A stretch of DNA of 64,000 bases from Thauera sp. JM12B12 (GCF_039614725.1 NZ_CP154859.1:2294001-2358000), one strand, 5' to 3'; counted from the stretch's first letter, positions 8,543 to 17,356 are shown. Program-made: numbers and translations. The notes: a model not told the origin generated them from the sequence alone.

Positions 8543-9766
8543 TCACTTGCCCTGCTTGCCCGCGCTGGCGGCGCTGCCCTCGGGCAACTCCAGCACGCGC
8601 TTGGCGATCACGTTCAACTGCACCTCGGACGAGCCGCCGGCGATGGTCTGCGCAAAGCTGCCCAGCCAGGCCTTGGTGATCGCGAGCTCCTGCGGCTCGA
8701 AGCCCTCGCCTTCCCAGCCCAGCGCGCGGTGGCCGAGCACATCGACCAGCACCTCGAACTTGTCCTTCTCCTGCTCGGAGTGCACCAGCTTCATGATCGA
8801 CATCAGCCCGGACACGTTCTTGCGCGCACGCGCCTCCTCGCCCATGCGCTGGGCGGTGAGGCTGTAGGCCATCTCGTCCATCGCCATCGCGTAGGCGCGC
8901 TGGCGCAGCGCGACGTCGGCCGGCGAGGACGCGTCCTGCGCCGGCAGGTACTTGCCGGCGATCGACAGCAGGTCGAAGTGGGTCGGCAGGCTGAACTCGC
9001 CGAACTTCGACATCGCGCGGCGCTCGTGCTGCAGCAGCGCCTTGGCCAGGGTCCAGCCGCCGTTCACCGGGCCGATCAGCTGGCGCTTGGGCACCTTGAC
9101 GTTGTCGAAAAAGACCTGGCAGAACGATGACTTGCCGCTGATGAGGTCGATCGGCCGCGCCTCGATGCCCGGCGACGCCATATCGACCACGAGCAGGCTG
9201 ATGCCCTGCTGCTTGGGCACGTCGGGATTGGTGCGCACCAGCATGTACATCCAGTCCGACTTGTCGCCGTAGGAGGTCCAGATCTTGGTGCCATTGACCA
9301 CGAAGTGATCCCCGGCATCGACCGCGCTGGTCTTGAGGCTGGCGAGGTCGGAGCCGGCGTTGGGCTCGGAGAAGCCCTGGCACCAGCGGATCTCGCCGCG
9401 CGCCATCGGCGGCAGCAGCTCGCGCTTCTGCTCTTCGGTGCCGAACTCCAGCACCACCGGGCCCAGCATCCAGATGCCGAGGTTGATCTGCGGCGGGCGG
9501 CAGCGCAGGCGGCGCATCTCGGACTCGAGCACCGCGTTCTGCTCCGGGCTCAGCCCGCCGCCGCCATATGCGGCCGGCCAGTCGGGGCAGAACCAGCCCT
9601 TGTCGCGCATGCGCTCGAACCACAGGCGCTGGTCCGCGTTCTTGAACTCGACCGTGCGCCCGCCCCACACCAGCTCTCCGTCGGGCATCGCGGTGCGCAT
9701 CGAAGGCGGGCAGTTGGCCTCGAGCCAGGCCCGGGTCTCGCGGCGGAAATCTTCGAGGGTGCTCAT
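8543..9766 (-). CDS. Acyl-CoA dehydrogenase, conserved-type subunit
   Basis: The 407-residue flavoprotein has the middle-domain FAD/substrate segment WCQGFSEPNAGSDLASLKT, an HFVVNGTKIWTSYGDKSDW strand, and the C-terminal loop AGGSSEVQLNVIAKRVL. The loop is of the bacterial GGSSE type, in which the mitochondrial-type Glu is not at the YEG position. It follows 20 bases behind the 9787-10953 gene and precedes the divergent 7363-8529 subunit. An alpha2beta2 complex with that neighbour is inferred from the paired arrangement. An AGGAAGA ribosome-binding site precedes the ATG. It would pass electrons to ETF; an EtfBA pair lies at 48.8-50.5 kb. Confidence 0.9.
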   Translation of the reverse strand: MSTLEDFRRETRAWLEANCPPSMRTAMPDGELVWGGRTVEFKNADQRLWFERMRDKGWFCPDWPAAYGGGGLSPEQNAVLESEMRRLRCRPPQINLGIWMLGPVVLEFGTEEQKRELLPPMARGEIRWCQGFSEPNAGSDLASLKTSAVDAGDHFVVNGTKIWTSYGDKSDWMYMLVRTNPDVPKQQGISLLVVDMASPGIEARPIDLISGKSSFCQVFFDNVKVPKRQLIGPVNGGWTLAKALLQHERRAMSKFGEFSLPTHFDLLSIAGKYLPAQDASSPADVALRQRAYAMAMDEMAYSLTAQRMGEEARARKNVSGLMSIMKLVHSEQEKDKFEVLVDVLGHRALGWEGEGFEPQELAITKAWLGSFAQTIAGGSSEVQLNVIAKRVLELPEGSAASAGKQGK

Positions 9767-9786
9767 GTCTTCTTCCTGTGCGGGGT

Positions 9787-10953
9787 TCAGCGCGAACGCG
9801 GCATGCCGAGGCCGAACTGTGCCACCAGTTCGCGCTGGATCTCGTTGGTGCCGCCGCCGAAGGTCAGCGTGACCGAGGCGCGCACCTCGTACTCCAGTTC
9901 GCCGAGCAGCGCCGCGGCGGCCGAGCCCTCGCGCACCAGGCCGCTGGCGCCGACGATCTCGGACAGCTTGCGCAGGATATCGACCACCGACTCCGAGCCG
10001 TATACCTTAGTCGCCGACGCCAGCGCCACGTCCATGTGGCCGCGCTCGAGGTCGGCGGCGATGCGGAAGTTGATCAGCCGCATGGCCTCGATCTTGGCGT
10101 AGCACTCGGCGAGCAGGCTGCGCACCCAGGCCGCATCGATCGCGCGGCGGCCGTTCTCGTCCTGGGCCTTGGCCCACAGCAGCACGCGGCGGAACAGGGC
10201 GACGACCTTGTCCGACCAGGAACCCAGGCCCAGGCGTTCGTGGTTGAGCTGGGCGGTGATGAGCTTCCAGCCGCCGTTGAGCTCGCCCACCAGCATCTCC
10301 CTCGGCACCTTCACGTTGTCGTAGTAGGTGGCGGCCGTCGGGTTGCTGCAGGTGGGGATGACGGTGTGCGAGAAGCCTTCCGCCCGGGTGTCCAGGATCA
10401 GGATGGACACGCCCTTGTGGCGCGGCAGGTTGGGGTCGGTGCGCGCGGCGAGCCAGACGTAGTCGGCGGCCTCGGCGCCCGAGGTCCACAGCTTGTTGCC
10501 GTTGACCACGAAGTGGTCGCCTTCCAGCCGCGCACTGGTCTTAAGCGTGGCGAGGTCGGAGCCGGCTTCCGGCTCGGAATAGCCGATGGCGAACATGATC
10601 TCGCCGGCGGCGATGCCGGGCAGGAACTTCTTCTTCTGCAGCTCGGTACCCGCCTCCATCAGCGCCGGACCGACCGTGCTGATGGTGACGAAGGGCAGCG
10701 GCGCGCCGGCGATGTTGGCCTCCTCGAAGAAGATCAGCTGCTCGGTGGCGGCATAGCCCTGGCCGCCGTGCTCCTTGGGCCAGCCCACCGCCAGCCAGCC
10801 GTCCGCGCCCATCTTGCGGATGGTGTTGCGATACAGATCGCCGCCTTCCTTGCCGCGCAGTTCGCTGCGCAGCTCGGGGGTCATGAGGGTCTGGAAGTAG
10901 TCGCGCACCTTCAGGCGCAGCGCGTGTTGTTCCGGGGTCAGATCGACGAACAT
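9787..10953 (-). CDS. Acyl-CoA dehydrogenase, conserved-type subunit
   Basis: The 388-residue flavoprotein has the acyl-CoA dehydrogenase segments MFAIGYSEPEAGSDLATLKT and HFVVNGNKLWTSGAEAAD, and the C-terminal loop FGGGTNEIQRELVAQFGLG. The loop is the GGGTNEIQ variant found in FadE-type enzymes of steroid and terpenoid loci. It lies between the Ltp2-like gene and a second dehydrogenase gene. The divergent subunit at 12560-13693 is a candidate partner, giving two dehydrogenase pairs in this operon. The pairing is inferred, not shown. Confidence 0.9.
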   Translation of the reverse strand: MFVDLTPEQHALRLKVRDYFQTLMTPELRSELRGKEGGDLYRNTIRKMGADGWLAVGWPKEHGGQGYAATEQLIFFEEANIAGAPLPFVTISTVGPALMEAGTELQKKKFLPGIAAGEIMFAIGYSEPEAGSDLATLKTSARLEGDHFVVNGNKLWTSGAEAADYVWLAARTDPNLPRHKGVSILILDTRAEGFSHTVIPTCSNPTAATYYDNVKVPREMLVGELNGGWKLITAQLNHERLGLGSWSDKVVALFRRVLLWAKAQDENGRRAIDAAWVRSLLAECYAKIEAMRLINFRIAADLERGHMDVALASATKVYGSESVVDILRKLSEIVGASGLVREGSAAAALLGELEYEVRASVTLTFGGGTNEIQRELVAQFGLGMPRSR

Positions 10954-10970
10954 CGTCCGTTCTCCTTCGC

Positions 10971-12149
10971 TCAGGCCACGCCGAGGATGAGGCCGCTGGT
11001 GGGCACGCCGGTGCCGGCGGTGACCAGCACGTTCTCGACATCGGCCACCTGGTTGGCCGCCGTTCCGCGCACCTGGCGCACCGCCTCGGCCACGCCGTTC
11101 ATGCCGTGGATATAGGCCTCGCCCAGCTGGCCACCGTGGGTGTTGATCGGCAGCTTGCCGCCGCGGGCGTGCTCGCCGGCGCGGATGAAGTCCTTAGCCT
11201 CGCCGCGCTTGCAGAAGCCGAACTCTTCCAGCTGCGGCAGCACGAAGGGGGTGAAGTGGTCGTAGATCACCGCGGTCTGGAAGGCGTCGGGGCCGAGGCC
11301 GGACTGGGCGTAGAGCTCCTTCGCCACCACGCCCATCTCCGGCAGGCCGGTGATGTCGTCGCGGTAGTAGGAGGTCATGCTCTGCTGGCCCTCGGTGATG
11401 CCCTGCGAGCCGGCCTTGATGATCACCGGCTTCTGCTTGAGGTCGCGGGCGCGCTCGGCCGAGGTGATGACCATCGCCACCGCCCCGTCGGACTCCTGGC
11501 AGCAGTCGAGCAGGCGCAGCGGTTCGGCGATCCACTTCGAGGCCTGGTGCTCCTCGAGCGTGATCGGCTTGCCGTAGAAGAAGGCGGCCGGGTTGGTGGC
11601 GGCGAAGTCACGCACCGCGACCGACACGCGACCGAAGTCCTCGCTGGTCGCGCCGTATTCGTGCATGTAACGCTGGGCGAACATACCCACCCAGGCGGCC
11701 GGGGTGTGGAAGCCGTAGGGCATGTACCAGCCGTAGTTCACGTTCTCGAAGATCGGCGTCGAGCCGAAGCCGTAGGTGCCGGTACCGAAGCGGTACCAGG
11801 AGCGCTCGTTCATCGCGCGGAACACCACCACCACCTTGGCCAGGCCGGTCGCCACCGCCATCGCGGCATGCACCACCGGCGCGCAGGCGGCGCCGCCGCC
11901 GTGCGGGATCTGGGAGAAGAACTTGACGTTCTTGCAGCCGAGCAAGCGCGCGATCTCGTAGTCGGGCACCTTGTCCATGGTGTAGGACGAGAAGCCCTCG
12001 ACCTCGGAGGGATCGATGCCGGCGTCGGCGAGCGCGGCCAGCGTCGATTCCATCGCCAGGCGCAGCTCGGTGCGGCCGGAGTTCTTGGAGAATTCGGTCG
12101 CGCCCAGGCCAACGATGGCGGCGCGGCCGGAAAGGGACATATCCGTCAT
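10971..12149 (-). CDS. Ltp2-like thiolase-fold protein (side-chain retro-aldolase subunit)
   Basis: The 392-residue protein has the thiolase fold (RAAIVGLGATEFSKNSGR at the N-terminus). It lacks the GHPxGxTG catalytic His motif of thiolases and instead has NTHGGQLGEAYIHGMNGV near the C-terminus, the signature of the lipid-transfer-protein (Ltp2) branch. In mycobacteria, Ltp2 forms an aldolase with the DUF35 domain of ChsH2 and removes a short acyl unit from a hydroxylated side chain. A ChsH2-like gene is in the same operon (13704-14681), which supports this role. The start at 12149 has GGAGAA upstream; an in-frame ATG nine bases later has none. Confidence 0.85.
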   Translation of the reverse strand: MTDMSLSGRAAIVGLGATEFSKNSGRTELRLAMESTLAALADAGIDPSEVEGFSSYTMDKVPDYEIARLLGCKNVKFFSQIPHGGGAACAPVVHAAMAVATGLAKVVVVFRAMNERSWYRFGTGTYGFGSTPIFENVNYGWYMPYGFHTPAAWVGMFAQRYMHEYGATSEDFGRVSVAVRDFAATNPAAFFYGKPITLEEHQASKWIAEPLRLLDCCQESDGAVAMVITSAERARDLKQKPVIIKAGSQGITEGQQSMTSYYRDDITGLPEMGVVAKELYAQSGLGPDAFQTAVIYDHFTPFVLPQLEEFGFCKRGEAKDFIRAGEHARGGKLPINTHGGQLGEAYIHGMNGVAEAVRQVRGTAANQVADVENVLVTAGTGVPTSGLILGVA

Positions 12150-12168
12150 GTGTTCGTTTCTCCGCGTG

Positions 12169-12588
12169 TCAGGGCAGCACCAGCGTGGCCGAACCGGTCA
12201 CGTGGCTGCCCATCGAGTTCTTGCCCTTGAGCGCGACTTCGACCTCGCGGCGGGCCGCGTCGGTGCGGACGACCTCGCCGCTGAAGGTCATGGTGTCGCC
12301 CGGGTAGTTGGGCGCGCCGAGCTTGATCTTGAGATCCTTGAAGCGCGCCGCCGGACCGGCCCAGCTCTCGATGAAGCGCTGGGTGAGGCCGCTGGTGGTG
12401 AGGATGTTCATGAACACGTGCGGCGAGCCGAGCTGCTGGGCGGCCTCCATGTCGTGGTGGCCGGGGAAGTAGTCGCGGGTGGCGATCGCCGCTGAGGCGA
12501 TCAGCGTCGTGGTAATCGGGATCGCCAGCTCGGGCAGCGCCTCGCCGGGGCGCACGTCGTCAAAGCGCTTGCTGTTCTTCGAGGTCAT
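12169..12588 (-). CDS. MaoC-like hydratase subunit, ChsH1-like
   Basis: This 139-residue single hot-dog domain carries a hydratase-like loop, ATRDYFPGHHDMEAAQQLG, corresponding to the RDxxPxHHD pattern of ChsH1 and related MaoC dehydratases. ChsH1 supplies catalytic residues and pairs with the MaoC-like N-terminal half of ChsH2 to hydrate enoyl-CoA thioesters. A ChsH2-like fusion is encoded two genes upstream in the same operon. The first 29 bases overlap the 3' end of the upstream dehydrogenase gene, so translation is probably coupled. Confidence 0.85.
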   Translation of the reverse strand: MTSKNSKRFDDVRPGEALPELAIPITTTLIASAAIATRDYFPGHHDMEAAQQLGSPHVFMNILTTSGLTQRFIESWAGPAARFKDLKIKLGAPNYPGDTMTFSGEVVRTDAARREVEVALKGKNSMGSHVTGSATLVLP

Positions 12589-13693
12589 ATTTCCATCCCA
12601 GCTTGTCGTTGTTGGCGAGCCAGTCGCCGAGTCGTTCGAGCGTGGCGGCGCTGCCGCCCAGGGTGATGCCGAGCGCGCGGCTCCAGTACAGGTAGCGGTG
12701 GATCGGGTAGGTCAGATCGACCCCGATGCCGCCATGCACGTGCTGCGCCTTGTGGCCGACGAGATGGCCGCACTCGGCCGCGAGGTACTTGACCGCCAGC
12801 GCCTCGGACGGCGACGGCAGGCCGGCGTCCAGGCGATACACCAGCTGCCACAGTGCGGAGCGCAGTGCCTCGATGGCGATGTGGGCGTCGGCCATGCTCA
12901 TCTGCACCGCCTGGAAGGTGGCGATGGCGCGGTCGAACTGGCGGCGCTCGTTGATGTACTCGACGGTGCGGCGCACCTGCTCGACGCTGACGCCCAGCTG
13001 CAATGCCGCGATCGCGGCGATCGCGCGCTGCTCCAGCCAGGGCAGCGCGGCCTCGGGCAGCACGGCGTCGGCGGCCAGGCGATGAGCGCGGAAGCCGAGG
13101 TCGGCGACCGCCTCGCGGTGCGTGAACACGCCGGGCACTTTCTCGATGCCCGCGTCGCGCAGATTCACCGACACCAGCCTGGGGCCGTCGTCGGTCTCGG
13201 CCAGCAGCAGCCCGCGGCAAACTTCCGCACCCAGCGCCAGGGCGGCGACCTTGCCATCGAGCATCCAGCCGTCACCGTCGCGGCGCGCCTTGAGCGCGAC
13301 GCCGTGGGCACGCGCCGCGGCACCGAGCGCCAGCGTGATCATCAGCTTGCCCTCGGCGGCGGCCGCAGCGGTCTCTGCACCGCTGGCGCCACCGAAGCGG
13401 GCCAGCGTGGCGGCAGCGAGCTGGTGGCGCCACAGCGGCACGTGGCCGAGGCCGCGGCCCTGGGCCTCGAGCACCAGCATCAGCTCGGTCATGCCGAGCC
13501 CGGTGCCGCCCGCTTCCTCGGGAATCGCCAGCGCGTGCAGGCCGGTTTCCACGCATTGCCTCCACAGGTCGGCCATGAAGGCCTCGCCCGCGGTGTCGAA
13601 GGCGCGCAGGCGATCGTCGGTGCACAGGTCGCCGAACAGGCTGCCCGCCATCTCGGCGATGGCGCGCTGATCGTCAGTCAGTTGAAAATCCAT
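12560..13693 (-). CDS. Acyl-CoA dehydrogenase, divergent subunit
   Basis: The 377-residue protein has the acyl-CoA dehydrogenase architecture with a weakly conserved middle domain and the C-terminal segment QHVHGGIGVDLTYPIHRY. The terminal loop reads GITLGGSAATLERLG, without Glu or the SEIQ signature. It looks like the non-canonical half of a FadE heterotetramer; 9787-10953 is the most likely partner by order and spacing. Its 3' end overlaps the MaoC start by 29 bases. GGAG precedes the ATG. Annotation as a stand-alone enzyme would probably mislead, because such subunits need a partner to complete the flavin and active sites. Confidence 0.85.
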   Translation of the reverse strand: MDFQLTDDQRAIAEMAGSLFGDLCTDDRLRAFDTAGEAFMADLWRQCVETGLHALAIPEEAGGTGLGMTELMLVLEAQGRGLGHVPLWRHQLAAATLARFGGASGAETAAAAAEGKLMITLALGAAARAHGVALKARRDGDGWMLDGKVAALALGAEVCRGLLLAETDDGPRLVSVNLRDAGIEKVPGVFTHREAVADLGFRAHRLAADAVLPEAALPWLEQRAIAAIAALQLGVSVEQVRRTVEYINERRQFDRAIATFQAVQMSMADAHIAIEALRSALWQLVYRLDAGLPSPSEALAVKYLAAECGHLVGHKAQHVHGGIGVDLTYPIHRYLYWSRALGITLGGSAATLERLGDWLANNDKLGWKYDLEEQQAL

Positions 13694-13703
13694 GCTCGTC
13701 TCC

Positions 13704-14681
13704 TCAGGCCGCGATCGGGCGGAACATCGGCAGGGTCAGTTCGCCGTCGTCGAAGGACTGGAACTCGACCTGCACGCGCTGGCCGATCTTGATCTCGTCG
13801 CGCTTGACGCCGACCAGGCCGGCGATCAGGCGCACGCCCTCATCGAGCTCGATGAGGCCGATCGGGTTGGGGTGCTCGAAGGGCGGCACCTCGGGGTAGT
13901 GCATCACCACGAACGAATACAGGCTGCCCTTTCCGGACGCCTCGACGGTGTCCCAGTCGAAGGAATGGCACTTGATGCACACCGGCGCCGGCGGGTGGCG
14001 CAGCGTGCTGCAGCAGGTGCAGCGCTGGATCAGCAGCTTGCCGGCGTCGACGCCTTCCCAGAAGAAGCGGGTGTCGTCGCTGACGCCCGGCTTGGGGCGC
14101 TTGAACTTGGGCACTGCCGGGGCCGCGCCCTTCTCGACGGGCTTGGGCACGTTGGCGGGGCGGAACTTGAAGACGCGGAACAGCAGCTGGCCGACCTTCT
14201 CGTCACCTTCCGGCTTCTGCGAGAAGAAGCTCATGATCAGGGTGACGAAGTAGCCGGTGCCGAGGGCCGTGGTCTTCTCCTCGCCGACCGCATCGAGGCG
14301 GGTGGTGTAGTAGAGCTTCTCGCCCAGCTTCACGTAGCGCTCGAAGCTGAGGTCGGAGTTCACCGCCACCACCGAGGGGAAGCCGTGCGCTTCGAGGGTC
14401 TTCAGCACCTCGTAGGGGTTCTCGTCGGTCGAGCCCGGCGCATAGTTGTTCATGTGCAGGCCTTCGAGACACCAGGCCTGCAGCATCGCCGGCGGCGCCA
14501 CGATGCCGCCGAATTCGGTGGTGGCGGCATAGTCCGCGTCGAGATAGAGCGGGTTATCGACGCCCATCACCTCGCACCACTGCCGGATCATCGGCGCGTT
14601 CACCTCGTCCCAGGCGTAGACGCGACCGTACTCGCGACCCACCTTGGCACGCACTTCGGACATCCATTCCTGTTCAGCCAA
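13704..14681 (-). CDS. ChsH2-like fusion: MaoC-type dehydratase domain plus DUF35 zinc-ribbon/OB-fold domain
   Basis: The 325-residue protein joins two units. Residues 1 to about 175 are a FAS1-like/MaoC hot-dog domain. Residues from about 200 carry a zinc ribbon (Cys221, Cys224, Cys235, Cys238; CxxC-x10-CxxC) followed by an OB-fold (DUF35). This is the ChsH2 arrangement: the first half pairs with ChsH1 as hydratase, the second with Ltp2 as aldolase. Both partners are in the operon. The best ribosome-binding site (AGGAG, seven bases away) favours a TTG start at 14681; an ATG at 14663 is the alternative. It is the first gene of the leftward nine-gene operon. Confidence 0.85.
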   Translation of the reverse strand: MAEQEWMSEVRAKVGREYGRVYAWDEVNAPMIRQWCEVMGVDNPLYLDADYAATTEFGGIVAPPAMLQAWCLEGLHMNNYAPGSTDENPYEVLKTLEAHGFPSVVAVNSDLSFERYVKLGEKLYYTTRLDAVGEEKTTALGTGYFVTLIMSFFSQKPEGDEKVGQLLFRVFKFRPANVPKPVEKGAAPAVPKFKRPKPGVSDDTRFFWEGVDAGKLLIQRCTCCSTLRHPPAPVCIKCHSFDWDTVEASGKGSLYSFVVMHYPEVPPFEHPNPIGLIELDEGVRLIAGLVGVKRDEIKIGQRVQVEFQSFDDGELTLPMFRPIAA

Positions 14682-14827
14682 GTTCGTCTCCTGCGGTTGT
14701 GTGAGGCGCCGAGCCGATGTCGCCGCGCCTGCTGGACCCTGCTGCGAGCGGAGCCCTCATCGCGGATGAGGCCGATCCTTTACGCAGCGCTTGCAGCGAG
14801 TCTAAGAGCAGCCCCCCGGCGACACTT

Positions 14828-14843
14828 CGTCTAAACGGACGAT
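14828..14843. promoter_or_regulatory. Operator copy A: CGTCTAAACGGACGAT
   Basis: It matches the shared pattern CGTC(C/T)-N4-GGACGAT. The base string starting at the upstream GAGTCTA and ending at this site is laid out exactly as in the 25.2 kb promoter: 29 bases from GCGAGTCTA to CTTCGTC in both. Binding by a dimeric regulator (TetR-like) is inferred. Confidence 0.5.
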
Positions 14844-14919
14844 GGACAAGGCAAGCGAAACCCGACATTCGGCGGCGATCCGGGTGCCGATGGCCAGCGT
14901 CCGTTTCCGAGCCCGCTTT

Positions 14920-14935
14920 AGTCCCATCGGACGAT
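14920..14935. promoter_or_regulatory. Operator copy B: AGTCCCATCGGACGAT
   Basis: This is the second copy of the same palindrome in this gap, 92 bases from the first and 84 bases before the MFS ATG. Left half AGTCC, right half GGACGAT. It is placed to control the rightward transporter gene. Confidence 0.5.
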
Positions 14936-15018
14936 GTGCCCCCACCCCCCGGGCCCGACCATCCGCCCGACAGAACAAGGCGGCGCGCATCCGCATGCGC
15001 TGCATACGGAGACAGCAC

Positions 15019-16599
15019 ATGGATTCACGTACCGACACGCGCTCGGCCTGGGCGGTGTATGCCGCGCTGCTGTTCGGCACCTTCATCACCATCGAGGCTG
15101 CCGCCTTCCAGGCCCCCGCGCTGCCGAGCGTGACCCGGCACTTCGGCATTCCGGTGAACATGTCGGCGCTGATCCTGATCCTGTATTCGCTGGCGCTGAC
15201 CGTGTTCGCGCCGATCATGGGCCGCCTGGGCGACCAGTACGGGCGCAAGCGAGTGATCACGATCGGCATGCTGGTGTTCGCGGTATCGGAGTTTGCCGCC
15301 GCCTGGGCGCCCAACTTCGGGTTCTTCCTCGGCGCGCGCTTCGTCCAGGGCCTGGGCGCGGCCTGCATCCTGCCCGGCGTGTTCGCCTACGCGGCCCACC
15401 TGTTCCCGGACAACAAGCGCGGCATGGCGCTGGGCATCCTCGCCTTCACGATGACCTTCGGCGCGGCCTCGGGCGGGCTGCTCGGCGGCCTGCTGATCGA
15501 CCGCCTGGGCTGGCCCAGCGTGTACTGGATCAGCGGCGCGCTGACCCTGATCGGGCTCATTCCCTTGCGCCTGCTGGTGCCCGAGATCGCCCCGGTCAGG
15601 CAGCAGGGCGTCTTCGACTACACCGGCGCGATGCTGCTGTTCGCGGTGATCGCCTCGCTGCTCTCGCTGCCCACCTGGGCGACCAACTTCGGCAAGGAAT
15701 CGCCCCTCACCTGGGCGATCGTGATCGTGGGCGTCAGCGCGCTGGCGATGCTGTGGCGGCACAGCAAGCGCACGCCGAATCCGGTGATCGACCTCGGCAT
15801 CCTGGCGCGCGGCGCCTTCGCCACGCCTTCGGCGATCTACTGGCTGCACATGATCTTCTCCAGCGGCGTCGTCTATTCGCTGGCCTTCTTCATCAACAAC
15901 CGCCCGGGTGGCAGCGCGGCGCAGTTCGGCTTCGTCACCCTCTTCCTCTACGGCAGCGGACTCATCAGCTCACCGATTGCCGGCAAGCTGGTCGACCGCA
16001 TCGAACCGCGCGTGCTGGTCATCGTCGCCATGCTCGCCAGCCTGGGCGGCACCCTGCTCTTCCTCAACATCGACGTCGCCACGCCGCTGTGGATGGTGAT
16101 CATGGTGGCCTGCATCATGGGCCTGTCGATCGGCTGCAACACGCCGGCGATCATGAAGCTGGCGCTGGGTGCGGTGCCGGCCAAGAACATGGGCGCGGGC
16201 AGCGGCCTGTTCAGCATGTTCCGCGACCTCGGCAGCCCCACCGGTTCGTCGCTGTCGCTGGCGGTGTTCGGCGCCAGCCTGGCGTATGCCACCCAGGCCG
16301 CGATCAGCCGCCAGACCGAAGCGCTCGGTCTCGATGCCGCGAGCCTGGATGCGCTCGCGCGCGCCGCCGGCAGCCGCGCACGCGAAGTCCCGGCCGAACT
16401 CGCCAGCCGCCTCGACGCGGCCGGACTCTCGGCCGAAACGGTGATGCAGCAGGCAAGCAGCGAAGCGCTCAACGCCGCGCTGAGCAACGTGGGCTACATG
16501 CTGCTGGGGCTGATCGCGCTGGCGCTGCTGCTGAGCCTGCGGCTCAAGCGCACGCGGGCGCTGGCGGTCGCGGGCGAAGCGCAGGCGCCTGCGGGCTGA
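15019..16599 (+). CDS. MFS transporter, 14-helix DHA2-like family
   Basis: The 526-residue membrane protein begins MDSRTDTRSAWAVYAALLF. The ATG at 15019 was chosen because GGAGA precedes it and the family's first helix follows at once; the frame is open further upstream, but that part is Arg-rich and unlike a transporter. Motif A reads GRLGDQYGRKRV, and helix 5 has TFGAASGGLLGGLLIDRLGW. About 14 helices are visible, with an extended loop near residues 430-480 before the last helix. It closely resembles the transporter at 46549-48111 in this window, so the two are paralogues. It diverges from side-chain operon A and shares its operator region, suggesting uptake or export of the same substrate. 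Confidence 0.88.
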   Translation: MDSRTDTRSAWAVYAALLFGTFITIEAAAFQAPALPSVTRHFGIPVNMSALILILYSLALTVFAPIMGRLGDQYGRKRVITIGMLVFAVSEFAAAWAPNFGFFLGARFVQGLGAACILPGVFAYAAHLFPDNKRGMALGILAFTMTFGAASGGLLGGLLIDRLGWPSVYWISGALTLIGLIPLRLLVPEIAPVRQQGVFDYTGAMLLFAVIASLLSLPTWATNFGKESPLTWAIVIVGVSALAMLWRHSKRTPNPVIDLGILARGAFATPSAIYWLHMIFSSGVVYSLAFFINNRPGGSAAQFGFVTLFLYGSGLISSPIAGKLVDRIEPRVLVIVAMLASLGGTLLFLNIDVATPLWMVIMVACIMGLSIGCNTPAIMKLALGAVPAKNMGAGSGLFSMFRDLGSPTGSSLSLAVFGASLAYATQAAISRQTEALGLDAASLDALARAAGSRAREVPAELASRLDAAGLSAETVMQQASSEALNAALSNVGYMLLGLIALALLLSLRLKRTRALAVAGEAQAPAG

Positions 16600-16749
16600 G
16601 GGCCGAGGGCTGAAGGCTGACCATCAACACGCCCGAATTCGTGTGGCCTTGACCGCCCGACGCTGTGGCAGCGCCAATGGCGCCCGAGTGTCCAACCAGA
16701 CCTCTGCCAGGCACTCGGATGCCATCGGCGCGCTCATCCACACCGCAGC

Positions 16750-17247
16750 TCAATCTCGCAGGCGACTGAACACGTAGTCGTGGTCCTTCTGCGGCTCGTG
16801 GCAAGCAAAGCAGGCGCTGGCCGCGTTGCCCCCCACGACCCGATTTGCTCTGTCGCCACCGCCAAAACCCTCGAACCCCCAACCGCCGGTCGCCGCGTAT
16901 GCCCTCGCGTCCTTGTGCATCACACCGACGATCTTTCGCGTCCCCTCAGTGACGGCATTGTCGGCTGATCTCGCTTCCAGAAGATCGAACACGATGATTG
17001 CGCCATCCGGGAACTTCCCGGACTGGTAGCCCGCGACGGCTTTCGGGTTGGCGTAGAGGTGATGGATCCCGCCGAAGGCCTCGTACAGCGGATGACCTTC
17101 GCCGATGACCATGCTCTTGACGTGATGCCAGCCGCGATACTCCTCCGGGTATGGCACCCGCGGCTCGGCCGCGACGGCCGGCAAGACGAGCGCCATCGAG
17201 GACAGGAGAGTCAGGATGCGTTTCATCTTCGACAAGGCTTCGCTCAT
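16750..17247 (-). CDS. Cytochrome P460-family periplasmic protein
   Basis: The 165-residue protein has a signal peptide (MKRILTLLSSMALVLPAVAA, after seven leading residues), then the P460 core: PYPEEYRGWHHVKSMV, HHLYANPKAVAGYQSGKFPDG, VMHKDARAYAATGGWGFEGF, and the haem c site CFACH near the C-terminus. P460 cytochromes bind a cross-linked haem and oxidise hydroxylamine or act on NO in some bacteria; many members have no known role. The start at 17247 is supported by GAGGAG seven bases upstream; an in-frame ATG at 17280 lacks one. It diverges from a MarR gene with two operator-like palindromes between. A paralogue lies at 23009-23497. Confidence 0.85.
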   Translation of the reverse strand: MSEALSKMKRILTLLSSMALVLPAVAAEPRVPYPEEYRGWHHVKSMVIGEGHPLYEAFGGIHHLYANPKAVAGYQSGKFPDGAIIVFDLLEARSADNAVTEGTRKIVGVMHKDARAYAATGGWGFEGFGGGDRANRVVGGNAASACFACHEPQKDHDYVFSRLRD

Positions 17248-17275
17248 GATTGACTCCTCAGGAATAAGGATTTTT

Positions 17276-17292
17276 TGCATCGACTCGATGCA
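17276..17292. promoter_or_regulatory. MarR operator-like palindrome 1: TGCATCGACTCGATGCA
   Basis: A perfect inverted repeat with eight-base arms and one central base, 29 bases upstream of the P460 ATG. A near-identical copy lies at 17332-17348, just before the MarR gene. The pair is the expected arrangement for a MarR dimer controlling both directions. Confidence 0.65.
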
Positions 17293-17331
17293 CTATCAGA
17301 CTAGAGTCACCAGACCGTGCTTGTCAATAAA

Positions 17332-17348
17332 TGCATCGAGGCGATACA
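17332..17348. promoter_or_regulatory. MarR operator-like palindrome 2: TGCATCGAGGCGATACA
   Basis: This second copy matches the first in both outer arms (two mismatches within the inverted repeat). It ends eight bases before the MarR ATG and overlaps a possible -10 (ATACAT at 17344-17349) spaced 17 bases from TTGTCA at 17321-17326. Autorepression is the likely consequence. Confidence 0.6.
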
Positions 17349-17356
17349 TTGCAAGC

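Larger units (their letters stand above)
14682..15018. promoter_or_regulatory. Divergent promoter region between side-chain operon A and an MFS transporter
   Basis: This 337-base gap holds no convincing gene. It contains two copies of a palindromic operator (14828-14843 and 14920-14935) and, on the minus strand, a TAGACT -10-like hexamer (14798-14803) whose distance to the first palindrome is the same as in the 25.2 kb promoter. It probably controls both directions. Confidence 0.5.

Noticed and set aside
14842..15018. Upstream extension of the MFS gene by 59 codons
   Set aside because: The extension is Arg/Pro-rich and contains an operator copy; the ATG at 15019 has GGAGA and is followed at once by the first helix.
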